Below, piece after piece: positions 51,177 through 59,681 of a DNA stretch of 64,000 bases. Both the position numbers and the translations under genes were made by a program. Source of the stretch: Cyanobacteria bacterium UBA7753. GTDB taxonomy: Bacteria; Cyanobacteriota; Vampirovibrionia; Gastranaerophilales; Gastranaerophilaceae. The stretch lies in NCBI GenBank assembly GCA_002481545.1, contig DLEF01000007.1:4990-68989 (forward strand), in the 5' to 3' direction. The notes under the pieces are model-generated. The model made no database searches. It saw nothing but the letters and a program-made list of their open reading frames with translations, and was not told the DNA's origin. The first letter of the stretch is position 1. Every line of letters starts with the position of its first letter.

Positions 51177-52155
51177 TTGCAAAACTCCTTTTATTTTCGA
51201 TATTCTTTATCCAGTCCTGATTATTCAAATACCAATCTATGGTTAATTTTATGCCTTCTTCAAAAGTTACGGACGGTTTCCAACCGAGTTCAGCCGTTAT
51301 TTTGTCGTTTGATATTGCATAACGTCTGTCATGTCCGAGCCTGTCTTTAACATACTCAATAGAGCTTTCATCCTTGCCCATTGCATCAAGTATAAGATGA
51401 GTGATTTCAAGATTTGTTTTTTCGTTATGACCGCCTATGTTGTAGACTTCACCGATTTTACCTTTATGCAAAACGGTATCTATTGCCTCGCAATGGTCAT
51501 AGACATAAAGCCAATCACGGACATTTTGACCGTCCCCATAGACAGGAACTTTTTCGCCTTTTAAAAGTTTTGAGATGAAAAACGGAATAAGTTTTTCAGG
51601 GTATTGGTAAGGCCCATAATTGTTTGAACAACGGGTGTTCAATGTTGGCAGACCGTAGGTTTTGTTATAGGCTCTGACGAGCATATCCGCACTTGCTTTG
51701 CTTGCGGAATACGGACTGTTCGGAGCGAGTGGAGTAGTTTCGTAGAAATACCCCGTTTTGCCCAGTGTTCCGTAGACTTCATCCGTAGAAACCTGTAAAT
51801 ACTTTTCAATCCCGATTTCTTTACATGCCTGCAACAGGTTCAATGTACCTTGGACATTCGTTTCAATGAATATTTCGGGCTGTTTTATCGAGTTGTCAAC
51901 GTGAGATTCTGCAGCGAAATTTACAACGCAATTTACTTGAGAAATTAAATCTCTGACAAGGTTGTGGTCACAGATGTTTCCGTGGACAAATTCATAATTC
52001 GGGTTATCTTTTACGTCGTCTAAGTTCTCGATATTCCCGCAATATGTGAGGGCATCAAGGTTAATTATTTTGTAATCGGGATGTTTTTTGAGTTCATGCC
52101 TTACAAAACAACTCCCGATAAAACCTGCCCCGCCTGTTACTAAAAGTGTTGTCAT
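51169..52155 (-). CDS. rmlB: dTDP-glucose 4,6-dehydratase
   Basis: 328 aa. GGAGFIGSCFVRHEL (NAD loop), NFAAESHVDNSI, VSTDEVYG (catalytic), YSASKASADMLVRAY (YxxxK), RCSNNYGPYQYPEKLIPFFI. Standard length for short-chain dehydratases of this family. Its ATG overlaps the rmlC stop by one base, so the four genes are one operon. Confidence 0.97.
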   Translation of the reverse strand: MTTLLVTGGAGFIGSCFVRHELKKHPDYKIINLDALTYCGNIENLDDVKDNPNYEFVHGNICDHNLVRDLISQVNCVVNFAAESHVDNSIKQPEIFIETNVQGTLNLLQACKEIGIEKYLQVSTDEVYGTLGKTGYFYETTPLAPNSPYSASKASADMLVRAYNKTYGLPTLNTRCSNNYGPYQYPEKLIPFFISKLLKGEKVPVYGDGQNVRDWLYVYDHCEAIDTVLHKGKIGEVYNIGGHNEKTNLEITHLILDAMGKDESSIEYVKDRLGHDRRYAISNDKITAELGWKPSVTFEEGIKLTIDWYLNNQDWIKNIENKRSFANA

Positions 52156-52712
52156 TATATTAGCTCCTCATTGTTAATGTCGCGGAATTTTGGTTGCACT
52201 TTGTCTTTATCAGACAGTATCGGCTCAAAATCTATGCCCCAATCGACATTTATATCTTTGTCGCACCATAAAATGCCTCTGTCAGCTTGCGGAGCGTATT
52301 CCCCTGAGGCTTTGTATAAGAGTTCTGCCTCATCTGACAGAACAACAAACCCGTGCGCAAACCCTTCGGGGATAAATAACATATGCTTGTTATCTTCACT
52401 CAATTCTACTTTCACATATTGCCCGCGAGTCGGGGAATTTGGTCTAATATCTACCGCAACATCGTAAATCCGACCTCTTGAACAGCGCACAAGCTTTGCC
52501 TGTCCGTGAGGTTTTGCCTGATAGTGTAATCCACGCAGTACGTGCGCTGACGATTTAGAATGATTGTCTTGATTAAATTCAACATCTATCCCGTTTTTAA
52601 CGAAATCAGATTTTTTGTAACTTTCCATAAAAAATCCTCTGTTGTCGCCAAAAACTTTAGGTTTTACAAGGATAACATCTTTTATTTTTTGTCTTTCAAA
52701 TTCAAACGGCAT
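52155..52712 (-). CDS. rmlC: dTDP-4-dehydrorhamnose 3,5-epimerase
   Basis: 185 aa. Cupin fold: FGDNRGFFMESYKKSDF, VLRGLHYQAKPHGQAKLVRCSRGRIYDVAVDIR (catalytic His), and FIPEGFAHGFVVLSD (metal-like loop). First gene of the rml operon; the twin-box promoter at 52725-52768 lies directly upstream. Confidence 0.96.
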   Translation of the reverse strand: MPFEFERQKIKDVILVKPKVFGDNRGFFMESYKKSDFVKNGIDVEFNQDNHSKSSAHVLRGLHYQAKPHGQAKLVRCSRGRIYDVAVDIRPNSPTRGQYVKVELSEDNKHMLFIPEGFAHGFVVLSDEAELLYKASGEYAPQADRGILWCDKDINVDWGIDFEPILSDKDKVQPKFRDINNEELI

Positions 52713-52724
52713 ATTTTACCCCTT

Positions 52725-52768
52725 ATTATACGTATACGTTTATTTTATCATGAATATTACGCATGCGT
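52725..52768 (-). promoter_or_regulatory. Twin-box promoter of the rml operon
   Basis: Minus-strand -10 TATAAT (52725-52730). Palindromic boxes ACGTATACGT (52730-52739) and ACGCATGCGT (52759-52768), 29 bases apart start to start. The same geometry is seen at 55757 and 61952. Confidence 0.6.
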
Positions 52769-52818
52769 TTAATATAGGAGCATATCTTCTTACAATATAA
52801 TAACCTTAAATAATCTTA

Positions 52819-53715
52819 TTATTTTACTCTGATTTTTATTTTTATACCTAAAATAGATATAATTTTATGTTGTTGGCTGTTATTATATTCATTTCTTACA
52901 GAAAAAATTCGTTTTGGTGGAAACATTTCTTTTTTTATTATATCCATCGTGTCTGCTGGGATATTAATACATCTCCATACTGCATATCTTGAGTTATAAA
53001 TATCATTATTTTTTTTCATTTGTTCCGTTCTTTTCTTTTTGCCAAAAGAGCAACAACGTTTATGATACACATATAAATCATCTATCAATACATTTTTCCA
53101 ACCATTCACACTTGCTCGTTGCGAAAAATCAACCTCTTCACAATATCCTTTTCCGTATATTTCATCTAAATAACCTTGTGTTTCAATCACTGATTTTCTA
53201 ATACAGTAACAAAAACCTTCTGCAGAACTCAATCTCGGATAAATACACTTATGTTTTAACCTTAGAAGATTGTTCATATCTTCAATGGACATGTTTTCCC
53301 TTAAAGGAATGTAATTTTGTCCTGAAAAACTGCTTATCGGAGATGCAGTTCCGATTTTAGAGTCAGAATTAAAACATTTTATTATTCTTTCGCAAAATTC
53401 TTTCGGGATTATTGTGTCACTGTTTAATAAAACAACAATATCCCCTTTTGCCATCTTCATTCCTTTATTACAGGTTTTAATGAACCCCAAATTTTCTTCG
53501 TTATTTACTAAGATGAATTGGGTATTATCCTTCGCAAATTTATTTAAAAAATCTGTTGTGTCTTGCTTTGAACAATCATTGATGAGAATAGTTTCGCCTA
53601 AATAAAAGTTGAAATTTTCTTTAAGACTATCCAGCAATAATTTTACTTCTTCCAATGCATTATATATAGGTACTACAACCGTAATTTTTTCATTTAGTTC
53701 CTCCGATTTTTTCAT
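52819..53715 (-). CDS. GT2-family glycosyltransferase with C-terminal tag
   Basis: 298 aa. GT2 core: ITVVVPIYNALEEVKLLLDSL, ETILINDCSKQDTTDFL, GDIVVLLNSDTIIP (DxD-like NSD), and GYLDEIYGKGYCEEVDFSQRA. Such enzymes add sugars to lipid-linked chains at the inner face of the membrane. The last ~30 residues, IFSVRNEYNNSQQHKIISILGIKIKIRVK in essence, are the module shared with other proteins of this cluster. A 22-bp tandem duplication (53685-53728) covers the start: the ATG used is the upstream one; a second ATG plus site lies out of frame. Confidence 0.88.
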   Translation of the reverse strand: MKKSEELNEKITVVVPIYNALEEVKLLLDSLKENFNFYLGETILINDCSKQDTTDFLNKFAKDNTQFILVNNEENLGFIKTCNKGMKMAKGDIVVLLNSDTIIPKEFCERIIKCFNSDSKIGTASPISSFSGQNYIPLRENMSIEDMNNLLRLKHKCIYPRLSSAEGFCYCIRKSVIETQGYLDEIYGKGYCEEVDFSQRASVNGWKNVLIDDLYVYHKRCCSFGKKKRTEQMKKNNDIYNSRYAVWRCINIPADTMDIIKKEMFPPKRIFSVRNEYNNSQQHKIISILGIKIKIRVK

Positions 53716-53728
53716 TTAGTTCCTCCGA
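53685..53728. repeat. 22-bp tandem duplication over the start codon of the GT2 gene
   Basis: On the plus strand the unit CATTTAGTTCCTCCGATTTTTT occurs twice with a 22-base period. It duplicates the ribosome-binding site and the ATG. Because 22 is not a multiple of three, the two ATGs are in different frames. Confidence 0.8.
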
Positions 53729-53758
53729 CTTTTTTATTTAAATTTTTCAAAATACTTT

Positions 53759-55648
53759 TTATTTATTTCTTAATTTTATCTTGAAACCTAGTAGTATAAT
53801 GATTTTATGCAATTTATCGGCAGATTCATTTATAGAAAATATTTTTTGCGAAAAATTCCAAACATATAATGGACTTTCTATATCTTGATTAAGTGTCTGG
53901 ATTTTAGCATTTCTGTCATAAAATAGGCTTTGCTTATAATATTTAAGCCACAACTTTGAACATATCGAATTTTTAAACTTCCATGGTTTATCTTTTGATG
54001 AAAAATGAATAATATACGCTTTTTTATAAATATCATTTAAATTTTTATAATGAGAATTATATACCTTATTTATATCGGACATTTTATATCTGTTACAAGC
54101 ACGTATTAAATTGATATATAAAAAGTTATACCGTATATCTATAAATCTTACTTTTGGTAGTAGTATTTGATTAAAAATGTTTTGATCCATTAGGGAATTA
54201 TCTTTTGATTCTTTTTTTGTTTGAACCAGTTTTGCAGGCATATTTTCATCCCTTAGCTTTTTTAAATTCAATAGCATAACTCCGGAATTAAAATAACCAT
54301 TTTTCTTAGCTTCAGAATTATAGTAAATTTTTCCCGAATCGTTTACAGCAACAACACAGTTATTCAAAAAATCATGATTATATAAATCGAATAAATCTTT
54401 CTTAACTATTATATCTCCGTCTAAATATAAAACTTTATCTAAGTTATTCAAAAGATTTGGCAATTCAAATTTTAAGAGTGCGCTAATGGTTGCGCAACAA
54501 GGCTCTGATTTATCAAATTTATGAAAACCTAAATACTTATCACTGTTTGCCTTTATAATATTGATGGTAGTATTTTCGTCATTGTATTGCTTAAACTTTT
54601 CAATGTTTTCTTCCTCTACATTTGATAAAACTAAATAAATATTTAATTTCGTATTTTTATTTTTATTCTTTATCAAAGATGTTAGTGCTGTCGCTGTTGG
54701 AATGACAAAGCCGTTATCAGTTATAAAAACAACGTTCAATTTGTTACAGTTGTTCGTTATCTTTATTTTAAACTTTATTCCTAAAACAGTTATAATCTTA
54801 TGTTTTGTACCGTTGTGGTATTCATTTCTTATAGAAAAAATCATTTTCAACAATCCGACTGGTCTGTTAAATTTTCTTTTATCAAGCTTCTCTAAAATAT
54901 TCGGATAATACTCTAAAACATTCTTCATTTGTTCATCATTTCTATTATTATCAACATTGTCGTGCCATAAACTATTATCTTGAGTTCCTTCTATATAATG
55001 CAAATCAAAACACTTATTCGCAATTACATTTATTTTTCTGTTATTCATAACAGCCATAGCCCAAAACCATATATCATCTGCATTTTGAGCTAATCTTGTA
55101 AATAAATCTTTATTCAATACATCTTTGTATAGTGAGAGCGGCGGATATAATACCCCACCTACTCCAGTAAAAAAGTTATTAAATGATGGTTTTACATTGT
55201 ATATGTCCCATAACCAATCATTATAATTATTCAAGTTCTTTTGCTTATCAAAAGTAATCCTGTGTGCTCTATGACAATGTAGCATTTCAGGATGCTTTTT
55301 ATAGGCTTTGTATAATTTTTCAAGCCAATCACTTTCATATATCAAATCATCATCTGCAGTAACTATAACAGAATCAGGATATTTTTCTAAAGCAGGAATT
55401 AGCTTTTTATAACTTTTTATATCTTCATACCAATCTATAGTTAAACCTTTATCTTGCAATTTGAGCAATTCTTTAGGCAAGTCTTTTTCTTTGTTGGGGA
55501 ATTGTTCCGGCGCAAGCCATAATATTACTTTATCCGCTTTCATTGTTTGGTTTAACAGACTCTCTATTGCTTGATTAACCGTATTAATTCTTGCAGGATA
55601 AGAGGTTAACGATATTATAATTTCGTTTTTTCCCTTTTGATTTTTCAT
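53759..55648 (-). CDS. Bifunctional glycosyltransferase: GT-A domain + tag + GT8 domain + tag
   Basis: 629 aa. N-terminal glycosyltransferase-like half (~8-260): IIISLTSYPARINTVNQAIESLLNQT, VILWLAPEQFP, VIVTADDDLIYESDWLEKLY. A tag (IFSIRNEYHNGTKHKIITVLG..., ~270-298). GT8 half (~303-570): LNVVFITDNGFVIPTATALTSL, KVLYLDGDIIVKKDL (DxD), GYFNSGVMLLNLKKLR, and IIHFSSKDKPWK. A second tag at the C-terminus (IFSINESADKLHKIIILLG...). A two-enzyme fusion. The tag after each domain suggests it was assembled from two single-domain, tagged genes. Confidence 0.85.
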   Translation of the reverse strand: MKNQKGKNEIIISLTSYPARINTVNQAIESLLNQTMKADKVILWLAPEQFPNKEKDLPKELLKLQDKGLTIDWYEDIKSYKKLIPALEKYPDSVIVTADDDLIYESDWLEKLYKAYKKHPEMLHCHRAHRITFDKQKNLNNYNDWLWDIYNVKPSFNNFFTGVGGVLYPPLSLYKDVLNKDLFTRLAQNADDIWFWAMAVMNNRKINVIANKCFDLHYIEGTQDNSLWHDNVDNNRNDEQMKNVLEYYPNILEKLDKRKFNRPVGLLKMIFSIRNEYHNGTKHKIITVLGIKFKIKITNNCNKLNVVFITDNGFVIPTATALTSLIKNKNKNTKLNIYLVLSNVEEENIEKFKQYNDENTTINIIKANSDKYLGFHKFDKSEPCCATISALLKFELPNLLNNLDKVLYLDGDIIVKKDLFDLYNHDFLNNCVVAVNDSGKIYYNSEAKKNGYFNSGVMLLNLKKLRDENMPAKLVQTKKESKDNSLMDQNIFNQILLPKVRFIDIRYNFLYINLIRACNRYKMSDINKVYNSHYKNLNDIYKKAYIIHFSSKDKPWKFKNSICSKLWLKYYKQSLFYDRNAKIQTLNQDIESPLYVWNFSQKIFSINESADKLHKIIILLGFKIKLRNK

Positions 55649-55751
55649 TTATTCACCCTTCCCAATGCATACATATTCGACTCTGTGCGATAATCAGGTA
55701 GTTTTACTTTCGTTTGCGTCTTATTCCGTTTAGATTTATGATTCACACACT

Positions 55752-55795
55752 ACTATACGTATGCGTATAGTTTACCACAAACATAATATATGCGT
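55752..55795 (-). promoter_or_regulatory. Twin-box promoter of the GT fusion gene
   Basis: Minus-strand -10 TATAGT (55752-55757). Boxes ACGTATGCGT (55757-55766) and ATATATGCGT (55786-55795), again 29 bases apart, with the first box overlapping the -10 by one base, as at 52725. Confidence 0.6.
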
Positions 55796-55832
55796 ATATG
55801 TAAAAGTAACAATTTTATAAAATGTATTTAAC

Positions 55833-55856
55833 AAAAGTGTTGACTCACACACTTTT
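55833..55856. terminator. Terminator-like hairpin
   Basis: AAAAGTGT (55833-55840), TGACTCAC loop, ACACTTTT (55849-55856), then TATTA. May end the ATPase transcript on the minus strand or be a bidirectional barrier. Confidence 0.5.
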
Positions 55857-55955
55857 ATTAAGTGACAATAATAATTATTGTATCCTGAATGACTATAGAA
55901 GAAAAGTCTTCGGGTAAAGGACTACTGTTTTATTTTACTCTATCAGACTTCCACA

Positions 55956-57146
55956 CTATTTATCAAGTAACCAATCAACAATGTTAATATGTTTTATTCC
56001 GTTATAAGATGTTTTCGGGAGAATATCCATTGTAATTATAAACTTAGGATTATGGTCTTTTATTTTATTAAGAGGCGTAAGTTCTCTTGAAAGCGTTTCA
56101 GAATTGTTAACAGTCTGTGCGACTTGATAATAATATCTTTCACCATCATTTTCCGCTATAAAATCAACTTCCAAATCGCCTAATTTTCCGATATATACTT
56201 TAAATCCTCTGCGTTTGAGCTCCAAACATACAACATTTTCTATATTGTGTCCGATATTAGATTTGCTGTTATTAAGTAAAAATCTTTGTAATCCTAAATC
56301 AGTCACATAATATTTACATTGAGTTTTTAATAATTGTTTGCCAGAGATATCGTATCGATTTATTTTATTAAGGATAAAACTGTCTGACAATGCTCTCAAA
56401 TAAGATTCCACGGTAGGAGAAGATATTTTTCGTCCGTAAGAAGTTAAAGTATTACTAATTTTTTTCGGGGAAGTTAAATTCCCGACGTTATCAAACATAA
56501 ATTTTATAATGTTTTCAAGAGTTGTTACATCGCTGATTTTTTTACGTTGCACAATATCTTTTAAAACGATTGTGTTATATATGCCTTCCAAATAATCCCG
56601 TTTGGATTGTTCATCAGACAAATTCAACATATAAGGGAATCCACCTTCTTGCAGATATAGACTGAATTTTCTGTCGTTGTTATCTCCGTCTATAGCAGAG
56701 GCAAATTCCTTGAAAGATAACGGCAACATAGATATTTCTACATACCTACCCGATAACAATGTCGCAAGTTCACTCGAAAGGAAAAATGCGTTCGAGCCTG
56801 TTATGTATATATCCGTATTATCTTTAATGTAAAGCGAATCTACAGCTTTTTCAAAATTTTTAACATGTTGGACTTCATCCAAAAAAATATAGTTCTTTTT
56901 ATCGGGAATTAATTTTTTTGAGATTTCATCATACAAAACCTTGTAATCTGTCAAATATTCATATTTGATATCTTCAAAATTTATGTTTATTATCTGTGAT
57001 TGTTGAACCCCCACAGATAACAAGTATTGCTGATATATTTTGAATATGGTCGATTTACCGCAACGTCTGATTCCTGTAATAACTTTAATCAGGTTCTTGT
57101 CTTTGAAAGCAATCAATCTGTTTAGATATTCTGTACGTTCTATCAT
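55956..57146 (-). CDS. AAA_14 ATPase with C-terminal DUF4143
   Basis: 396 aa. N-terminal P-loop: VITGIRRCGKSTIFKIYQQYL (Walker A GIRRCGKST), YIFLDEVQHV (Walker B), DIYITGSNAFFLSSELATLLSGRYVEI (sensor and arginine-finger region). C-terminal DUF4143: VESYLRALSDSFIL, CKYYVTDLGLQRFLL, NIENVVCLELKRRGFKVYIGKLGDLEVDFIAE, a PD-(D/E)XK-like core. A common prokaryotic accessory ATPase of unknown role. It interrupts the polysaccharide cluster and is preceded by two palindromes (57181, 57224). Confidence 0.92.
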   Translation of the reverse strand: MIERTEYLNRLIAFKDKNLIKVITGIRRCGKSTIFKIYQQYLLSVGVQQSQIININFEDIKYEYLTDYKVLYDEISKKLIPDKKNYIFLDEVQHVKNFEKAVDSLYIKDNTDIYITGSNAFFLSSELATLLSGRYVEISMLPLSFKEFASAIDGDNNDRKFSLYLQEGGFPYMLNLSDEQSKRDYLEGIYNTIVLKDIVQRKKISDVTTLENIIKFMFDNVGNLTSPKKISNTLTSYGRKISSPTVESYLRALSDSFILNKINRYDISGKQLLKTQCKYYVTDLGLQRFLLNNSKSNIGHNIENVVCLELKRRGFKVYIGKLGDLEVDFIAENDGERYYYQVAQTVNNSETLSRELTPLNKIKDHNPKFIITMDILPKTSYNGIKHINIVDWLLDK

Positions 57147-57180
57147 ATAATTATTATAAATTATTTTGCGAAAATGTCAA

Positions 57181-57204
57181 GTTTTTAAAATACATTTTAA
57201 AAAC
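57181..57204. promoter_or_regulatory. Palindrome upstream of the DUF4143 ATPase (site 1)
   Basis: GTTTTTAAAATACATTTTAA + AAAC: near-perfect 24-bp palindrome. Its centre is 40 bp from that of site 2. Confidence 0.45.
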
Positions 57205-57223
57205 TTCTATAAATTGGAACTTT

Positions 57224-57241
57224 TTTAAAATGCATTTTAAA
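57224..57241. promoter_or_regulatory. Palindrome upstream of the DUF4143 ATPase (site 2)
   Basis: TTTAAAATGCATTTTAAA, a perfect 18-bp palindrome, same core as site 1. Operator-like pair in the 141-base gap between ugd (end) and the ATPase (start). Confidence 0.45.
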
Positions 57242-57287
57242 TTTTGGCTATTTATTCTTTCTTATTGCATTGCAACAATATAGGTCT

Positions 57288-58592
57288 TTACACGCCCTTT
57301 CCCATGCATATGTATTCAAACCCTCTCTGTTCGATTCGTTCAGGGTTATACTGGTTTCTGCCGTCAAAGATTAATGGTTGGTTCAATAACGATTTAACTC
57401 TGTCCATATCCGGATGACGAAATTCGTTCCATTCTGTCAAAAGCAACAATGCATCCGCGTCTTGCAAAGCCTCATAACTAGACTTCGTATAAGTTATTCT
57501 GTCTTGGAAATAGAACTTAGCCGTGTCCATTGCTTTCGGATCATACGCTTGTACCTTTGCACCTCGTTTCAATAACTCATTGATAACCGTTATAGCAGGA
57601 GCCTCTCTCATATCGTTTGTTTTTGGCTTAAATGCCAATCCCCAAACTGCAAAAGTTTTACCCTCAACATTATTGTCAAAATGTTTCAAAACCTTGTTCA
57701 AAAATACCGTTCTTTGAGCCTTGTTTGTATTATCAACGGCTTTGAGGATTGAGTTATCCGCTCCGTTATCTTCGGCAATAGATATCAGAGCTTTTACATC
57801 TTTCGGGAAACAACTTCCGCCATATCCAATCCCGGGGAATAAGAACTTGTTCCCTATTCTCGTATCGGTAGAAATGCCGACTCTTACCATTTCGGCATCT
57901 GCTCCGACCTTCTCACAAAGGTTTGCTATCTCGTTCATAAATGATATTTTTGTAGCCAAGAAAGAATTAGCTGTGTATTTTGTCATCTCCGCAGACTTTA
58001 CATCCATAACGATTACACGGTTGCCTGTTCTAAAGAACGGAGCATAGATTCCTTGCATAATAGCGGTTGCTTTATCGGAATTTGAACCGATAATGACTCT
58101 GTCAGGGGACAGAAAATCATCCACTGCGTTACCTTGTTTTAGAAACTCTGGGTTTGAAACCACGTCAAACGGTTGTGTTGTGTATTGTTTAATCAGTGCA
58201 GTAACTTTTTCTGCAGTACCGACAGGTACAGTCGATTTATCAACGATAACTTTATACCCGTTCATAGCTTTAGCGATTGATTTTGCAACCTGCAAAACAT
58301 ATTGCAAATCGGCAGAACCGTCTTCACCTTGCGGAGTGCCTACTGCAATAAAGCAAACATCCGATTTTTTGACTGCCATATCGATATCAGTCGTGAAAGT
58401 CAAACGTCCTTCGCGGTAGTTGACCTTTATCAATTCCTCAAGTCCCGGCTCGTATATTGGCACAATACCGTTCTCAAGTTGTTTTATTTTATCTTCGTTA
58501 TTATCCACGCAGATGACGTCATTGCCCATATCAGCAAGGCACGTCCCTGCTACTAATCCTACATATCCTGTTCCTATTACCGTTATTTTCAT
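57288..58592 (-). CDS. ugd: UDP-glucose 6-dehydrogenase
   Basis: 434 aa. Oxidises UDP-glucose to UDP-glucuronate. VIGTGYVGLVAGTCLADMG (NAD loop), VGTPQGEDGSADL, DKSTVPVGTAEKV, NPEFLKQGNAVDDFL, nucleophile Cys261 in GYGGSCFPKD, and the C-terminal VWGLAFKPKTNDMREAPA. Normal length. Its ATG overlaps the stop of the upstream GT2 gene (ATGA), so it is part of the 61853-57288 transcription unit. Confidence 0.97.
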   Translation of the reverse strand: MKITVIGTGYVGLVAGTCLADMGNDVICVDNNEDKIKQLENGIVPIYEPGLEELIKVNYREGRLTFTTDIDMAVKKSDVCFIAVGTPQGEDGSADLQYVLQVAKSIAKAMNGYKVIVDKSTVPVGTAEKVTALIKQYTTQPFDVVSNPEFLKQGNAVDDFLSPDRVIIGSNSDKATAIMQGIYAPFFRTGNRVIVMDVKSAEMTKYTANSFLATKISFMNEIANLCEKVGADAEMVRVGISTDTRIGNKFLFPGIGYGGSCFPKDVKALISIAEDNGADNSILKAVDNTNKAQRTVFLNKVLKHFDNNVEGKTFAVWGLAFKPKTNDMREAPAITVINELLKRGAKVQAYDPKAMDTAKFYFQDRITYTKSSYEALQDADALLLLTEWNEFRHPDMDRVKSLLNQPLIFDGRNQYNPERIEQRGFEYICMGKGV

Positions 58593-59677
58593 CTTTGTTT
58601 CCTTTTTAGCTTTATCTTTATTCCTAAAATTGTAATGACCTTGTGTTTTTTATCAATTGAATCTTTTATTGATAACAGTTTGTCTTTTAAACTTTCGCCA
58701 TAGTTAGCCAAATTTTTTAATGTCGTATTTTTATATAAAACCTTTGCCAATCCTTCGATATCTTTGTTTCGTATAAATACTAATAAATTTTTAAAATCAA
58801 AATTTTCTTTTAATTTGTTTGCATCTTTACACATATAGAAATAATCTATCATAGCCTTTGCACATTCTTGTTTTGCAATAAAATCATCATTTTTAAATGG
58901 CAAATAAAATACCATATGGTTATACATTAATAAATATAAATCCATATACAAAGATTTATTTTTAGTATATAAATCAGAAGAATTATAATTATTTAAAATT
59001 AATTTGTATGCTATTAAAGCAGACTTAATACTGGACAAGGATATTTTGTCAGCGTCCAAACTATCTTCTCGTCTATAATAATTATAATAAACATTATCAA
59101 TTAATGATAACGTATGAGTACACATAATTGCTCTATTTAAAAATACAATATCCTGTGCTTTTCTACATTCATCAGGAAATCTTATATTGTTGTTTTTTAT
59201 CATCGAATGCTTATATATTGCAGTTTGCCATTCCTGTATAAAATAATATTTTCCTTTTTCTTTTATTTGTTGATTTATTGTTCCATATATTATTTGCCCA
59301 TCAAGACTAATCCATTTTACATCGCATTTTACAATATCCGCATCATTATCTTCTTTAGCTTTTTTATATAATTCTTCATAAAAATTCAAGTCCACGGTAT
59401 CATCAGGATCAACAAAACCAAGATATTCTCCTATAGCGATATCTAATCCTTTATTTCTAGCGACAGCAGCACCTGAATTTTTCTCTAATTTAATTATTTT
59501 TATTCTGTTATCTTTCTCTGCATATTTTTCTATAACTGATAAAGATGAATCTGTTGAAAAATCATCTATATATATCAATTCTATATCTTTCAATGTTTGC
59601 TTTGTTAAACTCTCAAGATTGCTTGTAAGATATTTTTCTACATTATATACAGGTATTATTACACTAACCTTTGGCAT
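58589..59677 (-). CDS. GT2-family glycosyltransferase with C-terminal tag
   Basis: 362 aa. MPKVSVIIPVYNVEKYL, LIYIDDFSTDSS, GAAVARNKGLDIA, GFVDPDDTVDLNFY (DxD-like). The rest is lineage specific. C-terminal tag LLSIKDSIDKKHKVITILG.... The first 17 codons are identical in DNA to those of the upstream gene at 59664, part of a 45-base identity. Start overlaps the end of that gene by 14 bases. Confidence 0.9.
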   Translation of the reverse strand: MPKVSVIIPVYNVEKYLTSNLESLTKQTLKDIELIYIDDFSTDSSLSVIEKYAEKDNRIKIIKLEKNSGAAVARNKGLDIAIGEYLGFVDPDDTVDLNFYEELYKKAKEDNDADIVKCDVKWISLDGQIIYGTINQQIKEKGKYYFIQEWQTAIYKHSMIKNNNIRFPDECRKAQDIVFLNRAIMCTHTLSLIDNVYYNYYRREDSLDADKISLSSIKSALIAYKLILNNYNSSDLYTKNKSLYMDLYLLMYNHMVFYLPFKNDDFIAKQECAKAMIDYFYMCKDANKLKENFDFKNLLVFIRNKDIEGLAKVLYKNTTLKNLANYGESLKDKLLSIKDSIDKKHKVITILGIKIKLKRKQR

Positions 59678-59681
59678 TGTT
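59637..59681. repeat. 45-bp direct repeat, copy 1 (start of the 58589 gene)
   Basis: Identical over 45 bases to 61813-61857: it spans the first codons and start of each of two adjacent GT2 genes (MPKVSVIIPVYNV). Both copies in the same orientation. Confidence 0.9.

Larger units (their letters stand above)
55649..55955. other. Intergenic region between GT fusion and ATPase
   Basis: No gene supported. It contains the twin-box promoter (55752-55795), a terminator-like hairpin AAAAGTGT/ACACTTTT (55833-55856), and CTTCGGGTAAAGGAC (55908-55922), a 15-base match to the leader of the candidate type I toxin mRNA (complement of 48699-48713). Confidence 0.5.
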
